This document shows positions 1 through 4,973 of a DNA stretch of 5,880 nucleotides, piece after piece (the stretch's first letter is position 1; each line of letters begins with the position of its first letter). Origin of the DNA: Spirochaeta sp. (GTDB lineage Bacteria > Spirochaetota > Spirochaetia > Spirochaetales_E > Spirochaetaceae_B). Under the pieces are notes generated by a model. That model made no database searches. It saw nothing but the letters and a program-made list of their open reading frames with translations, and was not told the origin of the DNA. The DNA lies in assembly GCA_030590585.1 (NCBI GenBank), contig JAUUYD010000168.1, positions 1 through 5,880 on the forward strand, read 5' to 3'. The position numbers and the translations under genes were made by a program.

Positions 1-75
1 ACCATTACCGCCATACGACGGGAATGGCACACTCGCCCGTGATTCGTTCAAGAAGGTGCTTGTCAAAGATCAAAA

Positions 76-95
76 TCAGAAACTTTAGTTTCTGA
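76..95 (-). terminator. Candidate flaB terminator hairpin
   Basis: On the minus strand the sequence TCAGAAAC-TAAA-GTTTCTGA forms a perfect 8-bp stem with a 4-nt loop, followed by TTTTG. It lies about 108 nt past the flaB stop, so it could end the flaB message. The U tract is short (four) and the stem is not GC-rich, so it is only a moderate match to an intrinsic terminator. The loop-proximal GAAAC/GTTTC pairs recur in the next hairpin at 104-129, so it may instead belong to a repeat family. Confidence 0.4.
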
Positions 96-103
96 CACTT
101 CTT

Positions 104-129
104 ACGCCGGAAACATAGGTTTCCGACGT
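104..129. repeat. Inverted repeat downstream of flaB
   Basis: ACG-c-CGGAAAC, loop ATAG, GTTTCCG-a-CGT: a 7-bp stem, one mismatch, then 3 more pairs. It shares the GAAAC-N4-GTTTC core with the hairpin at 76-95. Weaker hairpins follow at 133-146 (GGGG/CCCC) and 163-173 (CCCT/AGGG), so the whole 76-173 stretch between the window edge and flaB is a row of small stem-loops. There is no T tract on either side, so it is not a standard terminator. The rest of 1-203 shows no supportable gene. Confidence 0.5.
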
Positions 130-203
130 TGGGGGGTTGATGCCCCTATGAGAGAAGTATAGCCCTCACAGGGACACTCGACAAGTTCTTTTCTTTTAAA
201 CTC

Positions 204-1064
204 CTACTGGAGAAGCTGGAGAACGCTCTGACCCCGCATATTTGCCTGAGCCAGCATGGCGGTACTTGCCTGGGTGAGAATCTGGTTCCGGGTGTAATCA
301 ACCATACCCTTGGCCATATCCATGTCCCTGATCCGACTCTCAGATGCCTGCAGGTTCTCGGCACCGATGTCGATTCCCTTAATGGCCATTTCGAGACGGT
401 TCTGGTAAGCACCAAGGTCGGCACGCTGCTTGTTGACCTGTTTCAGCGCCGCATCAACCACACCGATGTTCCGGTTGGCTTGTTCAGGGGTACTGATGGT
501 GATTATAGCACCGCTTCCTACCTGACGCAGTCCGAGAGAATTGGCAGTCATCGTTCCGATGTAAACCTTCTCTCTCTGATCCATATTCGCGCCGATGTGG
601 AACCACATCGAAGCGGTTGGGGTATTGAACCCGTTGTCCATGGCGAAACGTCCGGTAAGCATGTTCATGCCGTTGAATTGGGCATGAGATGCGATGCGGT
701 CCACTTCGTCCACGAGCTGGGATACCTCTACCTGAATCTGCATTCTGTCTTCAGCGGAATAGATTCCGTTGGAAGCCTGAATGGCTAATTCGCGAACACG
801 ATGCAGTATATCGGTTGTTTCCTGCAGATATCCTTCGGTGGTCTGTATAAAAGAAACACCATCGGAAGCATTCCTGCTTGCCTGCTGTAAACCCCGAATC
901 TGGGCACGCATCTTTTCAGAAACTGCCAGACCTGAAGCATCGTCACCGGCTCTTGAGATTCGAAGACCGCTGGAGAGTTTCTCCATGCTCCTCATCGTCG
1001 ATTCGTTGGCAACCTTCAGGTTCCGCTGAGCGTTCAGTGCGCTCATGTTGTGATTAATGATCAT
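204..1064 (-). CDS. flaB: Periplasmic flagellin FlaB (flagellar filament core)
   Basis: This is the filament core subunit of a spirochaetal periplasmic flagellum, 286 aa, the usual length for spirochaete FlaB. The N-terminal D0/D1 region (about 1-140) contains [15 protein letters not shown], the flagellin signature around [20 protein letters not shown] (30-49) and [11 protein letters not shown] (89-99). The C-terminal D1/D0 helices (about 200-286) contain [21 protein letters not shown] and the end [17 protein letters not shown]. Only about 60 residues, including FHIGANMDQ (155-163), separate them, so the variable D2/D3 domains of enteric flagellins are absent. There is no signal peptide, as expected for export by the flagellar type III apparatus. 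The ATG start has GGAGG (1070-1074) 5 nt upstream. The gene sits alone behind its own sigma-28-type promoter. Spirochaetes often carry several flaB copies, so which paralogue this is cannot be told. Confidence 0.97.
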   Translation of the reverse strand: MIINHNMSALNAQRNLKVANESTMRSMEKLSSGLRISRAGDDASGLAVSEKMRAQIRGLQQASRNASDGVSFIQTTEGYLQETTDILHRVRELAIQASNGIYSAEDRMQIQVEVSQLVDEVDRIASHAQFNGMNMLTGRFAMDNGFNTPTASMWFHIGANMDQREKVYIGTMTANSLGLRQVGSGAIITISTPEQANRNIGVVDAALKQVNKQRADLGAYQNRLEMAIKGIDIGAENLQASESRIRDMDMAKGMVDYTRNQILTQASTAMLAQANMRGQSVLQLLQ

Positions 1065-1068
1065 CTGA

Positions 1069-1104
1069 TCCTCCGTGAAATTGATTCACAGGCATCCTTG
1101 CCTG
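1069..1104 (-). promoter_or_regulatory. Two candidate CsrA sites in the flaB leader, one covering the Shine-Dalgarno
   Basis: Minus-strand positions 1104-1089 read CAGGC-AAGGAT-GCCTG, a 5-bp hairpin whose loop shows AAGGA. GCAAGGATGC is very close to the CsrA/RsmA consensus (ACARGGAUGU, GGA in a hairpin loop). A second ANGGA, ACGGA at 1076-1072, overlaps the GGAGG ribosome binding site. The two GGA cores are 23 nt apart, a spacing that allows one CsrA dimer to bridge them. A second small hairpin (GTGAA/TTCAC, 1075-1079 with 1085-1089) fills the gap. CsrA repression of flagellin translation through a leader site plus a Shine-Dalgarno site is known for Bacillus hag and has been described for Borrelia flaB. 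The sites are seen in the sequence; the binding is inferred. Confidence 0.65.
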
Positions 1105-1140
1105 CTTGAGTAATTCATTTATTCACTGAAAATCCGGCCT

Positions 1141-1167
1141 CTATCGGCAGACTCTCAGAGAACTTTA
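1141..1167 (-). promoter_or_regulatory. Sigma-28 (FliA/WhiG-type) flagellar promoter of flaB
   Basis: Minus strand: TAAAGTTC (1167-1160), an 11-nt spacer, then GCCGATAG (1148-1141). This matches the sigma-28 consensus TAAAGTTT-N11-GCCGATAA at 14 of 16 positions, including the full TAAA and GCCGATA cores with correct spacing. Predicted transcription starts near 1134, giving a leader of about 70 nt that contains the CsrA-type sites. The match is strong enough to assign flaB to the late flagellar regulon. Confidence 0.88.
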
Positions 1168-1194
1168 GGAATTACTCTATTTCGATCATCGACA

Positions 1195-1202
1195 CCCCCC
1201 CC
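1195..1202 (-). repeat. Homopolymeric G8 tract upstream of the flaB promoter
   Basis: Eight consecutive C on the plus strand (G8 on the flaB strand), 27 nt upstream of the -35 element. It stands out in an AT-rich intergenic region. G tracts of this length are prone to slipped-strand length change, and in Treponema pallidum poly-G tracts near promoters are linked to phase-variable expression. Whether it varies here cannot be seen in a single sequence. Confidence 0.6.
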
Positions 1203-1222
1203 GTTAAAACTTGAAAAGATTT

Positions 1223-1238
1223 TTTAGATTTTTCTAAA
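1223..1238. repeat. Small inverted repeat in the flaB upstream region
   Basis: TTTAGA-TTTT-TCTAAA, a perfect 6-bp-arm AT-rich inverted repeat. It overlaps one copy of a 13-bp direct repeat, GAAAAGATTTTTT, found at 1213-1225 and again at 1291-1303. The phased A/T tracts could give DNA curvature upstream of the promoter, or the repeat could be a protein site. No known operator is recognised. Confidence 0.45.
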
Positions 1239-1259
1239 GTCGGCAGGATTGCAGCCGAT

Positions 1260-1286
1260 TAGTCGGTGATAGGGCAGGGTGCTTTA
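1260..1286 (-). promoter_or_regulatory. Possible second, weaker sigma-28-like promoter
   Basis: Minus strand TAAA (1286-1283), 15-nt spacer, ACCGACTA (1267-1260). The spacing is right and CCGA is kept, but the -10 matches the consensus GCCGATAA at only 5 of 8 positions. It would add about 120 nt of leader to flaB. It could equally be chance in a region rich in CGGC/GCCG half-sites (for example TCGGC/GCCGA at 1240-1258). Confidence 0.2.
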
Positions 1287-1312
1287 ATGGGAAAAGATTT
1301 TTTTTCAGCTTA

Positions 1313-1341
1313 GGTAATTTCAAAAATATTTTGGAATTACC
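1313..1341. repeat. Inverted repeat, left member of a three-hairpin array
   Basis: GGTAATT and AATTACC arms (7 bp), one T-G position, then CAAAA/TTTTG (5 bp) around a 3-nt loop. It pairs continuously for 13 bp on the plus strand if G-U is counted. There is no T tract directly after it on either strand, so it is a poor intrinsic terminator. It is the promoter-side member of the set 1313-1341, 1352-1389 and 1401-1436. Confidence 0.6.
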
Positions 1342-1351
1342 CAGACCTTTA

Positions 1352-1389
1352 GAATAGTTAATTTATTATATGTAATAAATTAACTATTC
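1352..1389. repeat. Perfect 17-bp-arm AT-rich palindrome
   Basis: GAATAGTTAATTTATTA, loop TATG, TAATAAATTAACTATTC: every one of the 17 pairs is perfect. Arms this long are far beyond chance for a 370-bp region. It lies between the TPR gene and flaB with no flanking U tract. It could be an RNA 3'-end barrier that stops decay or read-through, an operator for a dimeric regulator, or a remnant of a small palindromic element. Confidence 0.75.
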
Positions 1390-1400
1390 GACCCCATGAC

Positions 1401-1436
1401 GAGGTTCTTACAAAATGGTAATTTTGAAAGAACCTC
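1401..1436 (-). repeat. Stem-loop overlapping the TPR gene stop codon; candidate 3'-end element
   Basis: GAGGTTCTT, mismatch, CAAAAT, loop (4 nt), ATTTTG, mismatch, AAGAACCTC: 15 pairs with one T-T mismatch on the transcript. Its 5' arm includes part of the TGA stop of the TPR gene (1435-1437). The sequence after it on the minus strand is GTCATGGGG, with no U run, so it is not a classical intrinsic terminator. It most likely marks or protects the 3' end of the upstream message, possibly together with the palindrome at 1352-1389. Confidence 0.6.
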
Positions 1437-2547
1437 AGCTGGTAATATCATCCAGCAGCTGCCGGCAGATCGGATCTGAAGGATCCATGGTTAACGCAGT
1501 CTGAAGCCATCGTACTGCTTCTTCCCTGTTTCCCTTTTCAATATGAACTATGGCCATATTGGACAGTATCTTGATATTTTCCGGATCATGTTTGAGAGCT
1601 TCTTCCAGAGCGGATGATGCGGCATCAAAATCCTGAAGGGCACGGGTACAGATTGCCAGTTCGTTATAAAGGTCGCTTTCCATGCAGCCGCGTTCCAGAG
1701 CGCCTTCAAGGGCTTCCCTGGCCTCCTGCCATTTTTCAGAGAGTCGTAAGGCCCAACCCAGCAGAAACCATCCAGGCCACCCTTCAGGGCGCTTCTCCTT
1801 GAACTCCCGGGCTAATCGGGTGCCCTCAGATATCTGTCCGGCCGTCAGGGCGGCATATGCTTCCCTGTATAGGGCATCTGCCTGACCTTCATCACGACAG
1901 AGTCTTACCAGGCGTTCCGCTTCGGTACGCTCCTCCCCGTCAGGATTATTTTCAAGAAATGCTTCCATGGTTTCAGCTGCCCGGAGAAAATCTCCCTTCT
2001 TATAACGGAATATTCCAGCATCATACCAGGCGCTTCCCGGTGCGGCATCATCAGATAACAGTTCCTTGTATGCAGCTTCAGCCGCAGCTTCATAAGATTC
2101 AGCTAATCGGGCATCACCGGATTTCCGTTCATGAGCAGTTTTTTTTTCATACAGACCGGCTAAAGCGTATCTGGGCTCAATGGAGTCAGGCTCCAGTCCC
2201 CTGAGAGCCAGAAGAATATCCTCCGCATGATTCCAATCGGCATTGTTTATCCGCTCTTTGGAAGCCTCGCTCAGTTCTGCGGCTAATCCGGGTCGAACTG
2301 CGATAAGAAACTTTCGATAGTAAGAGGCATGTTCGTGGGATGGACTGTTTGCCAGTACCAGAAGAGCTGCTGCAATTACCTTTTCCCAGGTGACCTCATT
2401 GATATTGATTTCTCCATTCTCATCAGGTTCAACAGGCAGCGGGATAGCAGGATCCAGGCTGAATGAACCCATATCGGTATCGATACCCTCGGGAAGATCT
2501 ATCCATAATAATTTATCCAGAGGATCATTCTCATTTTCATTATTCAT
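1435..2547 (-). CDS. Tetratricopeptide repeat (TPR) protein
   Basis: A 370-aa, probably soluble protein. There is no signal peptide or membrane span; the N-terminus is hydrophilic and acidic (MNNENENDPLDKLLW). Residues 1-50 are acidic and low in predicted structure, 51-100 are helical, and the rest is a TPR solenoid. The clearest repeats are around 172-204 (AWYDAGIFRYKKGDF...), 223-256, 257-290 (WFLLGWALRLSEKW...), 291-324 (YNELAICTRALQDF...DPEN) and 325-358 (LSNMAIVHIEKGN...DPSD). More degenerate repeats lie at about 100-165. TPRs are protein-binding scaffolds; the partner is not indicated. The ATG overlaps the end of the PilZ-domain gene by 8 nt (ATGAATAA) and lacks a good Shine-Dalgarno, so translation is probably coupled. 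This suggests the TPR and PilZ proteins act together. The specific role is unknown. Confidence 0.88.
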   Translation of the reverse strand: MNNENENDPLDKLLWIDLPEGIDTDMGSFSLDPAIPLPVEPDENGEININEVTWEKVIAAALLVLANSPSHEHASYYRKFLIAVRPGLAAELSEASKERINNADWNHAEDILLALRGLEPDSIEPRYALAGLYEKKTAHERKSGDARLAESYEAAAEAAYKELLSDDAAPGSAWYDAGIFRYKKGDFLRAAETMEAFLENNPDGEERTEAERLVRLCRDEGQADALYREAYAALTAGQISEGTRLAREFKEKRPEGWPGWFLLGWALRLSEKWQEAREALEGALERGCMESDLYNELAICTRALQDFDAASSALEEALKHDPENIKILSNMAIVHIEKGNREEAVRWLQTALTMDPSDPICRQLLDDITS

Positions 2548-3364
2548 TTATTATTTCTCTGCTCGCCGCCGTTCGGCCTGCATATTTCAGATAATCATTG
2601 ATTAACATTTTGTATTCGAATGTCATACTCTCGGTATCGTATTTAATAGCCAGGGCTGCAAGGTCTTTGCGTCCTTCAACCGCTTCAAACCGCAGTATCA
2701 CACCTTTAAGAGTAAAAGTCTTACCTGATTTCAGGGATATCCGCATTACGGCCTTTTTGTTAATAAGGAATTTCGGGTTTCCCATGACAATGATCTTCAA
2801 GCCTCCGAATGAAATATCCCGGAGTATTCCATTTCTCGGTATTCCTTCAATCTTTATTGGAAGGCTTTTTGAAGACAGGCCCAGCCGCCGCAGGCTTTCC
2901 TCATTAATAATAATTCTCTCTTCACTGCGCCTGGCGGCATTAATATTAGCCTCAAGAAGATTTCCCAGTATCTCAATCAGATCATCCGGCGGACGCTGGG
3001 TAAAGGTCAGTTGAACAAAATGAAGATTCCGTTCTTTATCGTACTGAGTCATACCTGAAACCCGGCTTTGGACAAAGAAACTGAATGTATCAGATTGATC
3101 TTCTTTGAGAAAACAAAATCGCAGAGATACCAGATTATCTTTCTGCAGGCTTTTTATCAGCTTATCAGTCAGGGCAACGACAATCTTTGCTTCAACAAGA
3201 GAAGATGAATAAATGATACATGGGCGTTGACCGCCCTTGAACTTCAGAAAAATCTGATTGCGAACCAAACGCAGGGAATCATTGATATCTTTTGTAAAGG
3301 TAACATCAATACGGCCGTACTTCTGAAAGTATTCTTTAATCTGTTGACTTGTAACAATGGCCAT
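2540..3364 (-). CDS. PilZ-domain protein, probable c-di-GMP receptor with YcgR-like N-terminal region
   Basis: A 274-aa cytoplasmic protein with no signal peptide or membrane span. The C-terminal half carries the two PilZ c-di-GMP contacts in the right order: R146-SEE-R150 (RxxxR) and D183-ISFG-G188 (D/NxSxxG), followed by beta strands (KIIVMGNP, VMRISLKSGKTFTLKGVILRFEAVE, LAALAIKYD). The N-terminal part (about 15-125) has the strand pattern expected of a PilZN/YcgR-type domain: a Q/R-rich region, then CIIYSSSLVEAKIVVAL and FSFFVQSRVSG. In other bacteria YcgR-type proteins brake or steer the flagellar motor, and Borrelia PlzA is a spirochaete PilZ protein. Motility control here is inferred from the family and from flaB nearby. 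The ATG has no usable Shine-Dalgarno (AAGAG sits almost on it), consistent with the promoter at 3374-3402 giving a very short or absent leader. The stop overlaps the TPR gene. Confidence 0.85.
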   Translation of the reverse strand: MAIVTSQQIKEYFQKYGRIDVTFTKDINDSLRLVRNQIFLKFKGGQRPCIIYSSSLVEAKIVVALTDKLIKSLQKDNLVSLRFCFLKEDQSDTFSFFVQSRVSGMTQYDKERNLHFVQLTFTQRPPDDLIEILGNLLEANINAARRSEERIIINEESLRRLGLSSKSLPIKIEGIPRNGILRDISFGGLKIIVMGNPKFLINKKAVMRISLKSGKTFTLKGVILRFEAVEGRKDLAALAIKYDTESMTFEYKMLINDYLKYAGRTAASREIINE

Positions 3365-3373
3365 ACTCTTACG

Positions 3374-3402
3374 ACTTTACGGGGGTAAGGCCATCGAGTC
3401 AA
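3374..3402 (-). promoter_or_regulatory. Candidate sigma-70 promoter for the PilZ-TPR pair
   Basis: Minus strand TTGACT (3402-3397), 17-nt spacer, TAAAGT (3379-3374): 5 of 6 and 4 of 6 matches to consensus with ideal spacing. The expected start point, about 7 nt beyond the -10, falls near 3367, only a few bases before the ATG at 3364. If real, the transcript would be leaderless or nearly so, which fits the missing Shine-Dalgarno. Confidence 0.45.
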
Positions 3403-3413
3403 TTAAGGTCTTT

Positions 3414-3435
3414 AAAAAAACTGCGATGAGCCGCA
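3414..3435 (-). terminator. Weak intrinsic terminator after zapA
   Basis: Minus strand TGCG-GCTCAT-CGCA, then G and seven T (3420-3414), starting about 10 nt past the zapA stop. The T run and position are right, but the stem is only 4 bp, so termination would be partial. Read-through could join the infC cluster with the PilZ-TPR pair. Confidence 0.4.
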
Positions 3436-3444
3436 TGTTCCTTG

Positions 3445-3765
3445 TTAATTATTGTCGGAGACACCCATAACATCATCAATCTCGGATATCAGTCTGAGAG
3501 CGATACGCTCCATCTCATCCGATTCCTCCGGGAGTGTGGGATCCCTGCCGTCACGTGCTTTTTCCCTGAGCAGTTCATCAATAATATAGAAGCTGGTAAG
3601 AATGGAAATTTTTACCGGATCTGCGATTGGAGTTCGCTGTTTAGTCTCTTCAATCTTTTGTTCCAGATACCACAATATTCGTTTGAGGTATGCTTCATCC
3701 TCATCGGCGCGGATGGTGAAGGATGTGCCCAGTACGCTGATGTTGAGCCGGTTACCTCCGGCCAT
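3445..3765 (-). CDS. zapA: Cell division protein ZapA
   Basis: A 106-aa protein of ZapA length. ZapA tetramers bind FtsZ and bundle its filaments at the division site. The N-terminal beta/alpha domain follows the family pattern: NRLNISVLGTSFTIRADEDEAYLKR (5-29), then YLEQKIEE. The middle helix VKISILTSFYIIDELLREKA (51-70) corresponds to the conserved helix that opens the C-terminal coiled coil (78-100). The ATG shares one base with the TAA of the ZapB-like gene (TAATG) and has no upstream Shine-Dalgarno, so it is probably translated by coupling. A GGAGG lies inside the gene at 3755-3759 but no start codon follows it at a useful distance. Adjacency to a ZapB-like protein supports the assignment. 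Confidence 0.85.
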   Translation of the reverse strand: MAGGNRLNISVLGTSFTIRADEDEAYLKRILWYLEQKIEETKQRTPIADPVKISILTSFYIIDELLREKARDGRDPTLPEESDEMERIALRLISEIDDVMGVSDNN

Positions 3766-4355
3766 TAGAAAATATCGAATTCAGATTGAATCTTGTCATC
3801 ATTACCGGAGCCGAGATTAATAACTTCAGGCTCATCCGGCGCATCATCAGGCTCTTCAGCAGTTTCGGTTTCTTCCTGTGCCCCGGAATCTGTCGTTTCA
3901 ACAGAATCTACAGTTTCACTTTCATCCTCAACCTCGGTTTCAGAGTCATTCTCAGAGTCAAGGTCAGATTCAGCCTCAGAATCATCAGCAATCTCTTCAG
4001 CTGCCGGTTCTTCTGAAGATTCAGATTCAGACAGTTCTGCCGGTGAAAATGCTATTTCGGGCTCAGGCTCAGCAACAGTTTCTTTCGTATAATTATCTGC
4101 AGGAGGTTCAGGCTCTACTTCCGAGGTTTCATCATCCACTTCGTCCAGAACATCCAGGACATTCTGCAGACTCAGCTCAAGCTGTTCTTCATCAGCTTTA
4201 CGATTGGAGGCTTCACTGCGCAGTTCTTCAAGGTGAGCCTCGAGATCCGTCACCTGCTGCTTAAGCTCCGAATTTTCGGTGCTCAAGGATTTAACGGCAG
4301 CCACAGCTTTTTTTACTCGTATATCCAGCTGTTTTATCTGCTCGAGGCTTATCAC
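3765..4355 (-). CDS. ZapB-like coiled-coil protein with long acidic C-terminal tail
   Basis: 196 aa from the GTG at 4355. This start is chosen because AGGAG (4367-4363) lies 7 nt upstream, on top of the rplT stop; the longer frame would run deep into rplT. Residues 2-50 are a coiled coil (SLEQIKQLDIRVKKAV...LSTENSELKQQVTDLE). It lines up by eye with the start of E. coli ZapB: SLE, a leucine four residues on, a later valine-plus-alanine pair and ELK at matching positions. A second short helix (ELSLQNVLDVLDEVDD, 60-75) follows. About residues 76-180 are almost entirely Glu, Asp, Ser, Thr, Pro and Ala, so probably disordered and strongly negative. The protein ends in the mixed tail KIQSEFDIF. 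E. coli ZapB is only about 80 aa, so the tail is an addition. Gene order zapB-like then zapA, overlapping by 1 nt, supports a Z-ring role. That role is inferred. Confidence 0.7.
   Translation of the reverse strand: MISLEQIKQLDIRVKKAVAAVKSLSTENSELKQQVTDLEAHLEELRSEASNRKADEEQLELSLQNVLDVLDEVDDETSEVEPEPPADNYTKETVAEPEPEIAFSPAELSESESSEEPAAEEIADDSEAESDLDSENDSETEVEDESETVDSVETTDSGAQEETETAEEPDDAPDEPEVINLGSGNDDKIQSEFDIF
3920..4045 (-). repeat. Low-complexity acidic coding repeat (Asp/Glu/Ser)
   Basis: Within the ZapB-like gene the sequence is built from short degenerate units based on TCAGA(T/G/A) on the plus strand (TCTGAN on the coding strand), giving runs such as SESESS-, DSEAESDLDSENDSE-type residues. 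Simple composition of this sort tends to vary in length between strains. It also gives false serine-rich open frames on the opposite strand. Confidence 0.6.
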
Positions 4356-4365
4356 TTGGTTTCTC

Positions 4366-4725
4366 CTATTTATCCAGGCCCTTTTTGGCGGTATCAACCA
4401 GGGCTTTGAAGGATGAGGGATCTTCAATTGCCATATTGGAAAGAACTTTTCGGTTGATTTCAACATTGGACTTGTTCAAACCGTCAATAAATCGTGAATA
4501 AGTGAGACCTTCAGACCGAGTGGCAGCGGATATACGGGCAATCCACAACTGGCGGAATTCGCGTTTTTTAACCTTGCGATCCCGATATGCGTACTGACCT
4601 GCCTTACGAACAGCGTCCTTGGCTACACGGGTAAGTTTACTGCGTCGTCCCCAGTATCCTTTGGCCTGATTGAGAATTTTTTTCCGACGATCTTTTCGCC
4701 GTGTTCCATCTATTGCTCTGGGCAT
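4366..4725 (-). CDS. rplT: 50S ribosomal protein L20
   Basis: 119 aa, normal L20 length. The family sequence is clear throughout: MPRA start, [40 protein letters not shown], then [19 protein letters not shown] and NRKVLSNMA. The basic N-terminal extension binds 23S rRNA during early 50S assembly. L20 is also the known autoregulator of the infC-rpmI-rplT operon in Proteobacteria and Firmicutes, binding mRNA that mimics its rRNA site. AGGAG (4739-4735) lies 9 nt before the ATG. The gap to rpmI is 26 nt. The TAG stop lies in the Shine-Dalgarno of the next gene, which ties the downstream ZapB-like gene to this operon. Confidence 0.98.
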   Translation of the reverse strand: MPRAIDGTRRKDRRKKILNQAKGYWGRRSKLTRVAKDAVRKAGQYAYRDRKVKKREFRQLWIARISAATRSEGLTYSRFIDGLNKSNVEINRKVLSNMAIEDPSSFKALVDTAKKGLDK

Positions 4726-4751
4726 AATTCTAAGCTCCTAATTCCTGTTTT

Positions 4752-4949
4752 CTAGCTGTAGGGCAGCATACGCATCAACCGGGGCACTTCGGTCTTGCTG
4801 ACCACTACCTTATGCCGGAGGTTGCGCTTACGCTTGGGTGACTTCTTTGTGAGAATGTGCCGGGTTCCCTGACTCTTGTACTTGAATTTACCGGTAGCGG
4901 TTCTTTTGAATCGCTTGGCGGCACTCTTTCTTGTTTTTACTTTAGGCAT
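4752..4949 (-). CDS. rpmI: 50S ribosomal protein L35
   Basis: 65 aa, very basic, standard length for L35. It has the family features [15 protein letters not shown] at the start, the central [15 protein letters not shown] block and the C-terminal motif [10 protein letters not shown]. It sits between infC and rplT, its conserved place. The ATG at 4949 has AAAGGA upstream, but the spacing to the start is a long 12 nt, and those 12 nt form most of a small hairpin (4950-4963). Confidence 0.97.
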   Translation of the reverse strand: MPKVKTRKSAAKRFKRTATGKFKYKSQGTRHILTKKSPKRKRNLRHKVVVSKTEVPRLMRMLPYS

Positions 4950-4963
4950 GATGTATTAACATC
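4950..4963 (-). promoter_or_regulatory. Hairpin between rpmI Shine-Dalgarno and start codon
   Basis: Minus strand GATGT-TAAT-ACATC, a 5-bp stem directly before the rpmI ATG, with its first bases overlapping the GGA of the Shine-Dalgarno (AAAGGA, about 4967-4962). Formed, it would shorten the effective spacing or hide part of the site. In E. coli L20 represses the operon at an operator close to the rpmI start, so the position is suggestive. The stem is small and could be chance. Confidence 0.3.
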
Positions 4964-4973
4964 CTTTTTCTTT

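Noticed and set aside
5..143. Minus-strand open frame of about 45 codons downstream of flaB
   Set aside because: No good start codon or ribosome binding site, and it runs through two hairpins with a shared core, which fits a repeat better than a gene.
480..1029. Plus-strand open frames opposite flaB (480-788, 781-1029)
   Set aside because: Antisense shadows of a strongly conserved flagellin gene with no recognisable product.
1401..1436. Intrinsic terminator of the PilZ-TPR transcript
   Set aside because: The stem is strong but neither strand has a following U tract, so it is recorded as an inverted repeat only.
1614..2204. Several plus-strand open frames and one alternative minus frame within the TPR gene
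   Set aside because: No motifs; the minus-strand TPR frame has clear repeats over the same bases.
3793..4092. Plus-strand 99-codon serine-rich open frame, and 3878-4264 glutamine/histidine-rich frame
   Set aside because: Both are antisense to the low-complexity acidic tail of the ZapB-like gene; the simple repeat removes stop codons in other frames.
4356..4466. N-terminal extension of the ZapB-like protein to an ATG at 4466
   Set aside because: It would overlap rplT by about 100 nt, its added residues have no family likeness, and the GTG at 4355 has a well-placed Shine-Dalgarno.
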